Source of the DNA: Streptomyces alanosinicus
GTDB taxonomy: Bacteria; Actinomycetota; Actinomycetes; Streptomycetales; Streptomycetaceae
DNA: 64,000 bases
Reading direction: 5' to 3'
Assembly: GCF_014650595.1 (NCBI RefSeq)
Contig: NZ_BMVG01000001.1
Span: 868,001-932,000 of the forward strand
Translations under genes and position numbers: made by a program
Notes under the pieces: model-generated
What the model was told of the DNA's origin: nothing
The model's input: only the letters and a program-made list of their open reading frames with translations
The model's database searches: none
Part shown: piece by piece, positions 9,684 through 18,401 of the stretch
How positions within the stretch are numbered: the first letter of the stretch is position 1
How the letters are laid out: every line of letters begins with the position of its first letter

Positions 9684-9878
9684 TCAGAACTTGATCGAGC
9701 TGATGGAGTCCGCTATCGAGTTCAGGAAGCGGTCGATGGAGGGGGCCATGCCGGTCGAGGCGAGGAAGAACCCGAAGAGGATCGCGACGATCGCCGGCCC
9801 TGTCTTGATGTTCCCCCCTCTCAGCATGACGACCAGGATGATCGCCAACAGAAGCACCACAGACAGTGAAATGGCCAC
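9684..9878 (-). CDS. Small two-helix membrane protein
   Basis: A 64-residue protein, almost entirely hydrophobic: helix 1 about residues 2-20 (AISLSVVLLLAIILVVML), a short RGGNIKTG loop, helix 2 about residues 27-45 (PAIVAILFGFFLASTGMAP), then a polar tail DRFLNSIADSISS. The GTG at 9878 has a GAGGG about 11 bases upstream. It is a single gene with its own upstream region, divergent from the acyltransferase. No function is evident; similar small proteins are common in Streptomyces. Confidence 0.7.
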   Translation of the reverse strand: MAISLSVVLLLAIILVVMLRGGNIKTGPAIVAILFGFFLASTGMAPSIDRFLNSIADSISSIKF

Positions 9879-10319
9879 AACTGATCACACCCTCGGTCGG
9901 TCCGCTCTCCCGGCCCGGAGGTACGGCCACCGCACCCCCGCCAGAACCATCGTGCCACCAACCCGGCCGCCTCATGCGGCCCGTGACACAACGTCGGACA
10001 CGGGACCTGCCCGGGCGACCCGCCGCACGGTAATTCGACAGGCCGCCCGCGCCCGACTTCCCGGGTAATTACGCGACTTCGTTTCCGGCTCCACACATCC
10101 CGTGCGCAGGTAATTCGAATTGATGATACCGAGGTGCCGTATGCCCCATTTAGTCGGCATGAATCGGGACATCGAGGGTGAACTCGCGACCTCTGTATGC
10201 CCACCATCACGTGGACACCGAGGTCAAGTTCGGTAAATCGGGGGGGGTAAGTGAAGGCGATAACCAGGAATGGCTGCGGGGGTTTTACGAAATCCTTGGA
10301 CGACGCTAGGGTGCCTGAG
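9879..10319. promoter_or_regulatory. Divergent intergenic region with three GGTAATT repeats
   Basis: About 440 bases without a gene. GGTAATTCG occurs at 10029 and 10109 and GGTAATTACG at 10064, AT-rich words that stand out in this genome; the third runs into the palindrome AATTCGAATT (10112-10121). A possible promoter for the acyltransferase is TTTACG (10284-10289), 17 bases, TAGGGT (10307-10312), which would start transcription almost on the ATG at 10320. Repeats and promoter are suggestions from sequence only. Confidence 0.4.
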
Positions 10320-11507
10320 ATGTTTGACGCCGCCTCGTCCCCCGGCCAGAGCCGCCGGCCGCTCCCCCCGGCACAGTCGCCGGCGGACGGAGTGCCCGCT
10401 CCGCGCACCCCGAGTTCCCCGACGAGTGTGCGCAAGGGCCCGGCGCGGGCGGACAGACCCGGCGGACAGCGCGACGCGTTCTTCGACAACGCCAAGTATC
10501 TGGCGATCGTGCTCGTCGCGATGGGACACGCCTGGGAACCCCTGAAGGGTGACAGCCGGATCCTGGAGGGCGTGTACACGGTCGTGTACTGCTTCCACAT
10601 GCCGGCGTTCATCATCATCTCCGGCTATTTCTCCCGCGGTTTCGACCTGCGTCCGGACCGGCTGAAGCGGCTGATCACCGGTGTCGTGGTGCCGTACGTC
10701 GTCTTCGAGACCGCCTATCCGCTCTTCAAGAACCTGGTCACGGGCTCGCACGAGGAGATCAGCCTGCTCGATCCCTGGTATCTGACCTGGTTCCTGGTCG
10801 CCCTGTTCATCTGGCGGCTGACCACACCGATCTGGAAACTGGTGCGCTCGCCGTTCGCGGTCGCCCTCGGTATCGCGATGCTGGCGTCCGCCACCCCGAA
10901 CATCGGTGACGACCTCGATCTGCAGCGCGTCCTGCAGTTCCTGCCGTACTTCGTGCTCGGCCTGTGCATGAAGCCCGAGCACTTCCAGCTGGTGCGCCGC
11001 CGCTCGGTGCGGATCGCCGCGGTGCCGGTGTTCGCCGCCGCGCTGCTGGTCGGCTGGTGGGCGGTGCCGCGCATGAACACCGCGTGGTTCTACCACCGCG
11101 ACGCCGCGCAGGAGCTGGCCGCGCCCTGGTGGTCAGGACCGGTGATGACGCTCGCGCTGATGGGCTGCTCGCTGCTGCTGACGGCCTGTTTCTTCGCCTG
11201 GGTGCCGGGCCGCAGGACGTGGTTCACGGCACTGGGCGCGGGCACCCTGTACGGCTATCTGCTGCACGGCTTCCTGGTGAAGTTCGCCGACTACCGCGGC
11301 TGGTTCGACCACCCCTGGCTGCACCACCCGCTCGGCGAGATCCTGGTCACCCTCCTGTTCGCCGCCGCCGTCACCGTACTGTGCACCAAGCCCGTGCGGC
11401 GGGTCTTCCGGTGTGTGATGGAGCCGAGGATGGAGTGGGCGTTCCGGCAGGACGCGGGCGAACGCGCCCGCGCGCGCGAGAAGCACGAGCAGGCGCCGAC
11501 CGCCTGA
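10320..11507 (+). CDS. Acyltransferase-3 family membrane protein
   Basis: Integral membrane acyltransferase of the type that O-acetylates or O-acylates sugars and cell-wall polymers. The protein (395 residues from the ATG at 10320) opens with a Pro-rich tail, then DAFFDNAKYLAIVLVAMGHAWEPL, where the histidine is the family catalytic residue, then FHMPAFIIISGYFSRGF, and about nine to ten further hydrophobic helices. YGYLLHGFLVKF near the C-terminus is also typical. A GTG at 10251 behind a G-run is an alternative start; 10320 is preferred because a promoter-like sequence lies directly upstream. No substrate can be deduced. Confidence 0.85.
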   Translation: MFDAASSPGQSRRPLPPAQSPADGVPAPRTPSSPTSVRKGPARADRPGGQRDAFFDNAKYLAIVLVAMGHAWEPLKGDSRILEGVYTVVYCFHMPAFIIISGYFSRGFDLRPDRLKRLITGVVVPYVVFETAYPLFKNLVTGSHEEISLLDPWYLTWFLVALFIWRLTTPIWKLVRSPFAVALGIAMLASATPNIGDDLDLQRVLQFLPYFVLGLCMKPEHFQLVRRRSVRIAAVPVFAAALLVGWWAVPRMNTAWFYHRDAAQELAAPWWSGPVMTLALMGCSLLLTACFFAWVPGRRTWFTALGAGTLYGYLLHGFLVKFADYRGWFDHPWLHHPLGEILVTLLFAAAVTVLCTKPVRRVFRCVMEPRMEWAFRQDAGERARAREKHEQAPTA

Positions 11508-11516
11508 CGAAGGGCC

Positions 11517-12941
11517 TCAGTTGCCCTTGAGGTGACTCATCAGGCGCTCGAAGTCCGTCCACCCCGAGAGGTCCGAGGGATCGCCCCGGAAGGGGTAGTA
11601 CAACGCCGGGCGCCGCTTCGGGCCCAGCTCGCGCGGCGGCTGGGACAGCGGCGTGCGCCGGGCCCGGTCACCGGGCATCTCCCGCACCTCGTCGGCACCG
11701 AGGACGAAGGCGTACGGCACACCGGGCCCCTCGAAGCGCGGCGGCACGGACAGATCACGGCGGGCCCGGCGGACCTGGACCAGCATCGACTGCAGATCGT
11801 GCCGGGTGGCGAGGACCTCCGCCGCACGGGTCACATCGGCGTCCGTCGGCACCTCCTCGCCCGGTCCGTAGCCGAACGCCAGCGTGACGTCCTCCTCGAC
11901 ACCGCCCTTCGTACGGCTGATCCGGACCGTCGCCAGCGCCGGGCGCTCCGGACTGCCGACGACCACCAGCCAGGTCGGCGCGGGTGCCCGCTCGTACGCC
12001 AGGTCCGTCAGCTGACGCACCGACCAGGGCAGGTTGGCGGGCTCCTCGGTGCCCCAGCCGGCCGGCGGCTCCCCGGTCAGCTCACGCCATACGGCCTCCA
12101 GGGCGCCGCCGAGCACCAGCCGCTCGTCCGCCGGGTGGATCGCCCGGAAGGACACGGCCAGCTGGCGCTCGCCGTCGTCCGCGACCGTCGGGGCGAAGGA
12201 GTCCGCCATGGGGGTACGGGGGTCCTCCGGGGTCCCGTCCGGGGACTCGGCCGTCACGAACAGGCCGTCCGCCCAGTGCAGTACGGCTCCGGACAGACCG
12301 TCGTAGTAGCCGTCCTTCTCGTCCTGCACCACCCAGCGCGAGGGCCAGCCCGGCAGGCTGCCCCGGACCGCCGGGGACAGCCGGGTGCCGGCGGGGGTGA
12401 CGATCTGCAGGCCGAGCTCGGCCTCGGCCACGGCCCGGAAGGCGTTCGAGAGCCAGGCGGTCATCGCGACCACCGGGCGGTCCTGGATCACCACGGCCAC
12501 CTTGTCGGTGAGCACGTCCACGGCGGGCTGCGCCGCGGCCGGGGTCGGCACCGCGCGCATCCCGTCGGTGTCGACCACCGCCAGGGACCGCGCCGCCTGC
12601 GGCGGCCAGGCGGTGCCGCCGACCAGGGTGGCGATACGGGCCGCGAAGGCCCCGGCGAGTTCCTCGGCCTCCTTGACCCCGGTGGTGGCACGGGCCTCGG
12701 TCCACCAGTACGGCACCTCGGGCTCGCTCGCCCCGAGCAGCCGCTGTGCCTCTCCCCTGACCTGGACCAGCTGAGGTGCCTCGATGGAGACGAGGGGGCG
12801 GCCCTGCTCGTCGCAGAGCTGTACCACCGCGCCGTCCCCCTCGACGCCCGCCAGCAGGTCCGGGCCGCCCGCGAGCAGCGCCGCGAGCACACTGAGCGGA
12901 TCGGGCATGTTCTTGGTGAGAGCGACGACGTCCTTCGTCAT
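11517..12941 (-). CDS. DUF6177-like protein of the T7SS locus
   Basis: A 474-residue soluble protein starting MTKDVVALTKNMPDP. I associate this with the DUF6177 family that accompanies Streptomyces type VII secretion genes; this is from memory. There is no signal peptide, transmembrane helix or catalytic motif that I can see. The N-terminal part (VVQLCDEQGRPLVSIEAP) and the C-terminal ALYYPFRGDPSDLSGWTDFERLMSHLKGN are the most distinctive stretches. It follows eccC by 16 bases and is the last gene of the minus-strand unit, which suggests a structural or regulatory accessory role in secretion. Confidence 0.75.
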   Translation of the reverse strand: MTKDVVALTKNMPDPLSVLAALLAGGPDLLAGVEGDGAVVQLCDEQGRPLVSIEAPQLVQVRGEAQRLLGASEPEVPYWWTEARATTGVKEAEELAGAFAARIATLVGGTAWPPQAARSLAVVDTDGMRAVPTPAAAQPAVDVLTDKVAVVIQDRPVVAMTAWLSNAFRAVAEAELGLQIVTPAGTRLSPAVRGSLPGWPSRWVVQDEKDGYYDGLSGAVLHWADGLFVTAESPDGTPEDPRTPMADSFAPTVADDGERQLAVSFRAIHPADERLVLGGALEAVWRELTGEPPAGWGTEEPANLPWSVRQLTDLAYERAPAPTWLVVVGSPERPALATVRISRTKGGVEEDVTLAFGYGPGEEVPTDADVTRAAEVLATRHDLQSMLVQVRRARRDLSVPPRFEGPGVPYAFVLGADEVREMPGDRARRTPLSQPPRELGPKRRPALYYPFRGDPSDLSGWTDFERLMSHLKGN

Positions 12942-12957
12942 GAGTGGTCCCGGTCCC

Positions 12958-15900
12958 TTACCTGTTGCCCTGTTGCCTGTTGCCCGTGTACACGGTCTGG
13001 ATCAGCCGGTTCGGCTCGCCCCTGCGGACCAGCACACCGCGGCCGGGCGGCTGCTGGCCGGCGTACACACCGGGGAAGAGCTGGCCCTCGCCGCGGTCGC
13101 CCGCCATCACCAGCGCCGAGGCACCGGACTCGCGCAGGCTCTGCAGCAGCGGCTCGTACAGGCCGCGCGAGGCGCCCGCGACCCGGCGGGTGAGGACGAA
13201 GTGCAGACCGATGTCCTGGGCCGAGGCGATGTACGGCAGGAAGGGCGCGAGCGGCTGCTGGCCGGCGGTGGTGAGGACGTCGTAGTCGTCGACGAGGATC
13301 ACGATCCGCGGGCCCGACCCCCAGCTGCCCGGTTCGAGGTCGGCGCCGCCCTCGCTCTCGTCGGGCAGCCGCTTCTCCAGTTCGGTGGCGATGCCCGCGG
13401 ACAGGCCCGCGCACAGCTTGGCGTTGTAGGCGTAGCCGCCCCGGTACTCCTCCGGGATGACGCCGCGCAGCCCGCGCCGCGGGTCCATGACGCCGAAGAC
13501 CAGCTCGTCCTCGCTGTAGCGCTCCATCAGGCCCTCGGCGACGGCCCTGAGCAGGTTGGTCTTGCCGCACTCGCTGTCACCCATGATCACCAGGTGCTGA
13601 TCGTGGTGGAACAGGTCGAGCAGGACGGGCGCCAGCTGGGTCTGGTCCAGGCCGACCGGGACCCGGCGCGGTTCGGTCGCCGGGCCGGGCAGCAGCTGCG
13701 GCTCCAGGACGTGCGGCAGCACCCGGACCGGCTGGGCGGTCTCGCCGGTCCAGGTGGCGCGGATCGTACGGGCCGTGCGCTCCAGGACCGCGCCGAGGTC
13801 GGCCGTGTCGGCGACCCCGTCCGTGCGGGGCAGCGCGACCTGGGCGAAGAGCTTGCCGTCGGTGAGGACGCGGCCCTTCTCCTCGGGCGAGAGGGTCTGG
13901 GCGAGCTTGCGCTCGACGCTGGACTCGCCGGGGTCGTTCAGCCTCAACTCCACCCGGGTGCCGAACTGGGACTGGGCGGCGATGCGCACGTCGTTCCAGC
14001 GCAGCATGCCGGCGACCACATGGATGCCGTAGCCGCCGCCGCGCTTGAGGATGTCGCCGACCGCATCGTCGAGTTCCTCGAAGTCGTCGCGCAGGGCGCC
14101 GAAACCGTCGATGAGCAGCACGATCTCTGTGGAGGCCAACTCGGGGACACGGCCCGCGGCACGCAGGGTGCGCAGCTGCTCCAGGGAGTCCACGTTGTGC
14201 AGCCGGAACAGCTCCTCGCGCTGGTCCAGCATGCCGCGCACGGAGTCGATGGTGCGGGCGCACCGCTCCCGGTCCGCCCGGCCGGCCACCCCGCCGACGT
14301 GCGGCAGCCCGGACAGCGCCTGCAGCCCGCCGCCGACCAGGTCGAGGCCGTAGATACCGACCTCCTGCGGGGTGTGGGTGAGCGCCAGGGACAGTGCCAG
14401 GGTGCGCAGCAGGGTGGTCTTGCCGGACTGGGGGCCGCCGATGACCACCGCGTGGCCGCCCGCCATCGTGAGGTCCAGGTACCACTGGCCCTGCCACTGC
14501 CGGGTCGGGTCGTCCAGGACGCCGAGCGGCACCTGGAGCGGGCCGCGGCGCCGGGACAGCTGCATGCCGCGCGCGCCCACCTCGACGGGCCCGGCGACCT
14601 GGTCGAGGGCGACGGCGTCGGGCAGCGGGGGCAGCCAGATCTGGCGGACCGGCCGGGTGCCGGAGTCCTCGATCTGCCGGACCATGACGCCCATCTCGGT
14701 CGGTCCGGTCTCCCGGCGCCGCATCTGCGGCTCGGCCGGGCCCGAACTCTCCTCCTGGCCGAGCGAGTTGTACGTCGTGTACTCCAGGGCCAGCGGCCCG
14801 GTGTCCTCGGTGTCCCGCTGGACGGGGCCGCGGTAGGCGCCGGAGACATAGCCGGCCTTGAACCGCTCGTAGTGGCTGGTGTCGACCTTGAGGTAGCCGA
14901 AGCCCGGCAGCGGCGGGAGGTGGAAGGCGTCCGTGGTGTCGAGGACCGTACGGGACTCGTCGGCGGAGAAGGTGCGCAGGCCGAGCCGGTACGACAGATA
15001 GGTGTCCAGGCCCTTGAGCTTGCCGCCCTCGATGCGCTGGCTGGACAGCAGCAGGTGCACACCGATGGAGCGGCCGATACGGCCGATGGACAGGAACAGG
15101 TCGATGAAGTCCGGCTTGGCGGTGAGCAGTTCGCCGAACTCGTCGATCACGACGAACAGATGCGGCAGCGGGTCGAGGTCGGGGCGCTTCTCGGCGCGCA
15201 GGGCGGCGTAGTGGCCGATGTCGGCGACGTTGCCGGCCTCCTTGAGGACCTGCTGGCGCCGCTTGACCTCGCCGGCGAGCGAGGCGTGGACCCGTTCGAC
15301 GAGACCGGCCTGGTTCTCCAGGTTGGTGATCACACCCGCCACGTGCGGGAGGTCCGCGAAGGGGGCGAAGGTGGCGCCGCCCTTGTAGTCGACGAGGACC
15401 AGTGCGAGGTCCTCCGGCGGGTGGGTGGCGACCAGCGCGAGGACGAGGGTGCGCAGCAGCTCGGACTTGCCGGAGCCGGTGGCGCCGACACACAGGCCGT
15501 GCGGGCCCATGCCCAGCTCGGAGGACTCCTTCAGGTCGAGGAGCACCGGCTCGTGGCTGTCGCTGACGCCGATCGGGACGCGCAGGAAGGCGCGCTCGCC
15601 GCGCGGCGCCCACAGCCGGTCCAGGTCGAGCTGGGCGACGTCGTCGATGCCGAGCAGCTCCGCGAAGTCGACCGGGCCGGTCAGCGGGGCGTCGACCAGG
15701 GACTCGGCGGACAGCCGCAGCGGGGCGAGCATCCGGGCGAGGCCCTCGGCGAGGGCGGTGCCGACCTCGTCGACCGTGCCGTGGGCGCTGATCGGCTCCT
15801 CCTCGCGCAGATCCTCGATGAGGATCCGGACGCCCTCGACGGTGATGCGCACGCCGACGCTGCCGGGTTCCTGCACCCGCTCGTCGAGCAGATGGAGCAC

Positions 15901-16950
15901 GGTGACGCCCATGTCCCGCAGACCGACCGCGTCGTCGGGGCGCGGCAGGTCGACGGCGTCGTCGCCGTGCGCGTCGGCGACGACGAGCAGCCGCGAGGTC
16001 ATGGCGAGGGCGTCCTTGCCGGACAGACCGCGGCGCACCTCGGCCGCGTAGGAGGCGCGGCGGCCCAGCTCGGCGCCGATCTGCCGGGCGAGCTGGGGCA
16101 GCGAGGGGGCGATCCGGCGGGCGGCGACCGGGCCGTCGAACTGCTCGCTGTCCAGCATGTGCGGCAGCCACTTGGCCCACTCCCAGTCGGCCAGCCGCTC
16201 GCCGGGGGCGGCCACGGCCAGGGCCACGTCGTCCGGCGCGTGGGTGGCGGCGGCCTGGACGAGCAGCGCACGGACGACGCGCAGGGTGTCCTCGCGCGGG
16301 CCGATGACGCTGATGTTGCCGACGCGGTCCAGCGGGACGGTCAGCGGGAGTTCGGTGCCGGTGCTGAAGCGGGAGCTCAGCGCGGAGGCCTCGTTCAGCA
16401 TGAACTGGTCGGGCGGGGTGAGCACGGAGGACCCCTGCTGGGCGACCTTCAGATCACGCACCGGCATCTGGCCGGTGCCCACCCGCACCCGCAGGAAGTC
16501 CGCGTCGGTCCGGCGCCGTTCCCACAGCCGGGCGGGGTCGCGCACGATGTCGTACAGCGCGTCCGGCGGCGGGTTGAGGACCTGGGCCCGCTCACGCCGT
16601 TCGCGTTCCTCCCGGGCCAGCTGCTCGCGCAGCTCCTCAAGGTAGGCCAGATAGGCCTCGCGCTGGGTGCGGCGGGTGCGCTGGGCCTTGCCGCGCTGGG
16701 AGAAGGCCATGGCCAGGGAGCCGGTCAGGGTGACGACGAGGATGATCGCGCCCAGCCCGGCGAACTGGCTGTTGCGCACAATGGTCATCATCACGACGGA
16801 CGACATGACCCCGGCGACGGGCAACAGCGAGTGCAGCACGGAGCCGGCCTTGCCCTCGGGCAGATTGGGCGGCGACTCTATGGTGCGCGGCTCGGGGGCG
16901 GCCGGCGGGCGGGTGGTGCGCGCGGGGCGGTGGATCAGTCGGGTGCTCAT
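12958..16950 (-). CDS. eccC: Type VII secretion FtsK/SpoIIIE-type ATPase EccC (fused Ca/Cb)
   Basis: Motor ATPase of the ESX/T7SS apparatus, 1330 residues. Two transmembrane helices at about 40-58 and 64-83 are followed by a coiled, charged stretch (about 85-122) and three tandem FtsK-type ATPase domains. Walker A motifs: GATGSGKS (489-496), GGPQSGKT (838-845) and GDSECGKT (1124-1131). Walker B: LFVVIDEF (about 598-605), IVLLIDGF (about 942-950) and IVILVDDY (about 1216-1223). The single-gene fusion matches actinobacterial EccC and Firmicute EssC rather than split EccCa/EccCb. The third site has Asp-Ser-Glu-Cys between the glycines, so domain activities may differ. Start ATG 16950. Confidence 0.95.
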   Translation of the reverse strand: MSTRLIHRPARTTRPPAAPEPRTIESPPNLPEGKAGSVLHSLLPVAGVMSSVVMMTIVRNSQFAGLGAIILVVTLTGSLAMAFSQRGKAQRTRRTQREAYLAYLEELREQLAREERERRERAQVLNPPPDALYDIVRDPARLWERRRTDADFLRVRVGTGQMPVRDLKVAQQGSSVLTPPDQFMLNEASALSSRFSTGTELPLTVPLDRVGNISVIGPREDTLRVVRALLVQAAATHAPDDVALAVAAPGERLADWEWAKWLPHMLDSEQFDGPVAARRIAPSLPQLARQIGAELGRRASYAAEVRRGLSGKDALAMTSRLLVVADAHGDDAVDLPRPDDAVGLRDMGVTVLHLLDERVQEPGSVGVRITVEGVRILIEDLREEEPISAHGTVDEVGTALAEGLARMLAPLRLSAESLVDAPLTGPVDFAELLGIDDVAQLDLDRLWAPRGERAFLRVPIGVSDSHEPVLLDLKESSELGMGPHGLCVGATGSGKSELLRTLVLALVATHPPEDLALVLVDYKGGATFAPFADLPHVAGVITNLENQAGLVERVHASLAGEVKRRQQVLKEAGNVADIGHYAALRAEKRPDLDPLPHLFVVIDEFGELLTAKPDFIDLFLSIGRIGRSIGVHLLLSSQRIEGGKLKGLDTYLSYRLGLRTFSADESRTVLDTTDAFHLPPLPGFGYLKVDTSHYERFKAGYVSGAYRGPVQRDTEDTGPLALEYTTYNSLGQEESSGPAEPQMRRRETGPTEMGVMVRQIEDSGTRPVRQIWLPPLPDAVALDQVAGPVEVGARGMQLSRRRGPLQVPLGVLDDPTRQWQGQWYLDLTMAGGHAVVIGGPQSGKTTLLRTLALSLALTHTPQEVGIYGLDLVGGGLQALSGLPHVGGVAGRADRERCARTIDSVRGMLDQREELFRLHNVDSLEQLRTLRAAGRVPELASTEIVLLIDGFGALRDDFEELDDAVGDILKRGGGYGIHVVAGMLRWNDVRIAAQSQFGTRVELRLNDPGESSVERKLAQTLSPEEKGRVLTDGKLFAQVALPRTDGVADTADLGAVLERTARTIRATWTGETAQPVRVLPHVLEPQLLPGPATEPRRVPVGLDQTQLAPVLLDLFHHDQHLVIMGDSECGKTNLLRAVAEGLMERYSEDELVFGVMDPRRGLRGVIPEEYRGGYAYNAKLCAGLSAGIATELEKRLPDESEGGADLEPGSWGSGPRIVILVDDYDVLTTAGQQPLAPFLPYIASAQDIGLHFVLTRRVAGASRGLYEPLLQSLRESGASALVMAGDRGEGQLFPGVYAGQQPPGRGVLVRRGEPNRLIQTVYTGNRQQGNR

Positions 16951-16998
16951 CTTCGTTGCCTCGTCCTGGAGTTCCTCGTGGCCCTTCCCGTCGGACGG

Positions 16999-18387
16999 TC
17001 AGCGCTGCTTCTGGGAGAGCTGGAAGACGTCGGCGGCCAGTCGGGCGGCGGCGTCCCGGGTGGCCCGGGCGAGGAGGTCGGTGCGGATGGTGCCGCCGGC
17101 CGCGAGGTGGCGGTCGTAGGGCAGGACCGACACGGTGACCCCGGTCGCGGTCAGTTCCTCGGTGGCCTTGTCGAGGTCGAGGCCGGGGTGCGGGGTGACC
17201 TCGATGAGGACGACGACGGTGGAGGCCAGCACATGCCGGGGCAGGTTGCGCATCCACTCCAGGACGGCACGGGTGCTGGCGACGCCCTCCAGTGTCGCGG
17301 GCGCGGTGAGCACCCGGGCCTGCGCGGCGGACAGCGCGGTGCGGGCGACCTCGGCGGGCAGGGTCTCGCAGTCGACGACGGTCACGCCGAAGTAGCGGCG
17401 CAGCGCCACCATGACCCGCTCGTAGCCCTTGGTGTCGAGCATGGCGCCGACCTGGCCCTGGCTGCCGGGCAGCAGCCAGGCGTTGCCGGGGAGCTGGACC
17501 AGGTATCCGGTGACGTCGAGCAGCGACATCTGCGGTTCCACCAGCGCGGCCAGGTCGCCGGTGGTCCAGCGCAGGGTCTCCGCGCCGAGCCTGAGCGGCA
17601 GTGAGCCGAGTGCCGGGTCGGCCTCGACGGCGAGCACCGGGTCCTGGCGGTAGTGGGCGTAGGTGGCGGTCAGCAGTGCGGCGACGGTCGTCTTGCCGGA
17701 GCCGCCGCGGATGGAGGTCACCGCGATCTGCCGGCCGGTGGTGACCGCCTGCTGCAGCACCTCGGCGGTCGCCGCGGCGCCCGCGACCTCACGGGACGCC
17801 GAGGAGGAGACGGTACGGCGTACGGCGCGCAGGGCACGGGCGCCGAACGGCTCACCGTGGCGCGGCTTGAGCGCGGTGGAGGCGAGCCGCTTGTCGAGCA
17901 CCGGCCGGGAGTCGGGCGTACCGCGCTGCGCGGCGGGGGCGGGCTGCGGCCGGGGCGCGGCCTGGGCCTGGGCCTGGGCCTGCTGCCGGGCGGCGTGCTG
18001 CTCGGCGTACTGCTGCCGGTCGTACTGCTGCTGCTCGGCGTATTGCTGCTGCTGGGCCGCGTAGGCCTGCTGCTGGGCGTAGTGCTGTTGGGCCGCGTAG
18101 GCCTGCTGTTCGGCGTACTGCTGCTGCTCGGTGTAGGCCTGCTGCTGGTAGGCCGACGGGTCGGTGTACGGCTGCTGCTGGTGGGGGTAGCCGTACGACG
18201 GGGCGGGAACCTGCCCGGGGGCGCCCTGCAGCGGTGCCTGCTGCGTTGCCTGCTGCGGCGTCTGTTGCGGGTAGCCGTAGGCCCCCTGCTGCTGCTTCGG
18301 CGCGGGCTGTCCGGGCGAGCCGCCCCTCAGCTCGCGCAGCACGTCGCCCTGCCAGTTGTTGTCCCCGCTCGGCATGTCGCCCTTCAT
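16999..18387 (-). CDS. MinD/ParA-like ATPase with Gln-rich N-terminus (SCO5717-type)
   Basis: A 462-residue protein. Residues about 20-175 are low complexity (QQQ, AYAAQQ and YAEQQ repeats); the remainder is a P-loop ATPase of the MinD/ParA class with deviant Walker A RGGSGKTTVAALL and later VVDCETLP. The growth-regulating SCO5717-type ATPases found in Streptomyces T7SS loci have this layout, and Mycobacterium EspI is a comparable ESX-linked protein. It lies between eccD and eccC on the same strand. The ATG at 18387 (MKGDMPSGD) has AGGGG about six bases upstream; an ATG at 18375 is also possible. A role in positioning or regulating the secretion system is inferred. Confidence 0.85.
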   Translation of the reverse strand: MKGDMPSGDNNWQGDVLRELRGGSPGQPAPKQQQGAYGYPQQTPQQATQQAPLQGAPGQVPAPSYGYPHQQQPYTDPSAYQQQAYTEQQQYAEQQAYAAQQHYAQQQAYAAQQQQYAEQQQYDRQQYAEQHAARQQAQAQAQAAPRPQPAPAAQRGTPDSRPVLDKRLASTALKPRHGEPFGARALRAVRRTVSSSASREVAGAAATAEVLQQAVTTGRQIAVTSIRGGSGKTTVAALLTATYAHYRQDPVLAVEADPALGSLPLRLGAETLRWTTGDLAALVEPQMSLLDVTGYLVQLPGNAWLLPGSQGQVGAMLDTKGYERVMVALRRYFGVTVVDCETLPAEVARTALSAAQARVLTAPATLEGVASTRAVLEWMRNLPRHVLASTVVVLIEVTPHPGLDLDKATEELTATGVTVSVLPYDRHLAAGGTIRTDLLARATRDAAARLAADVFQLSQKQR

Positions 18388-18401
18388 TCCTGCCCCTGCT
18401 C

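Noticed and set aside
12784..17604. A 1606-codon open frame on the plus strand
   Set aside because: It is the antisense shadow of eccC. High GC at third positions removes stops from the opposite strand; the sequence is Ala/Gly/Arg/Leu-rich without any domain.
17940..18280. CAG/CTG-rich repeats as a possible regulatory repeat
   Set aside because: They encode the Gln-rich tail of the MinD-like ATPase, in frame.
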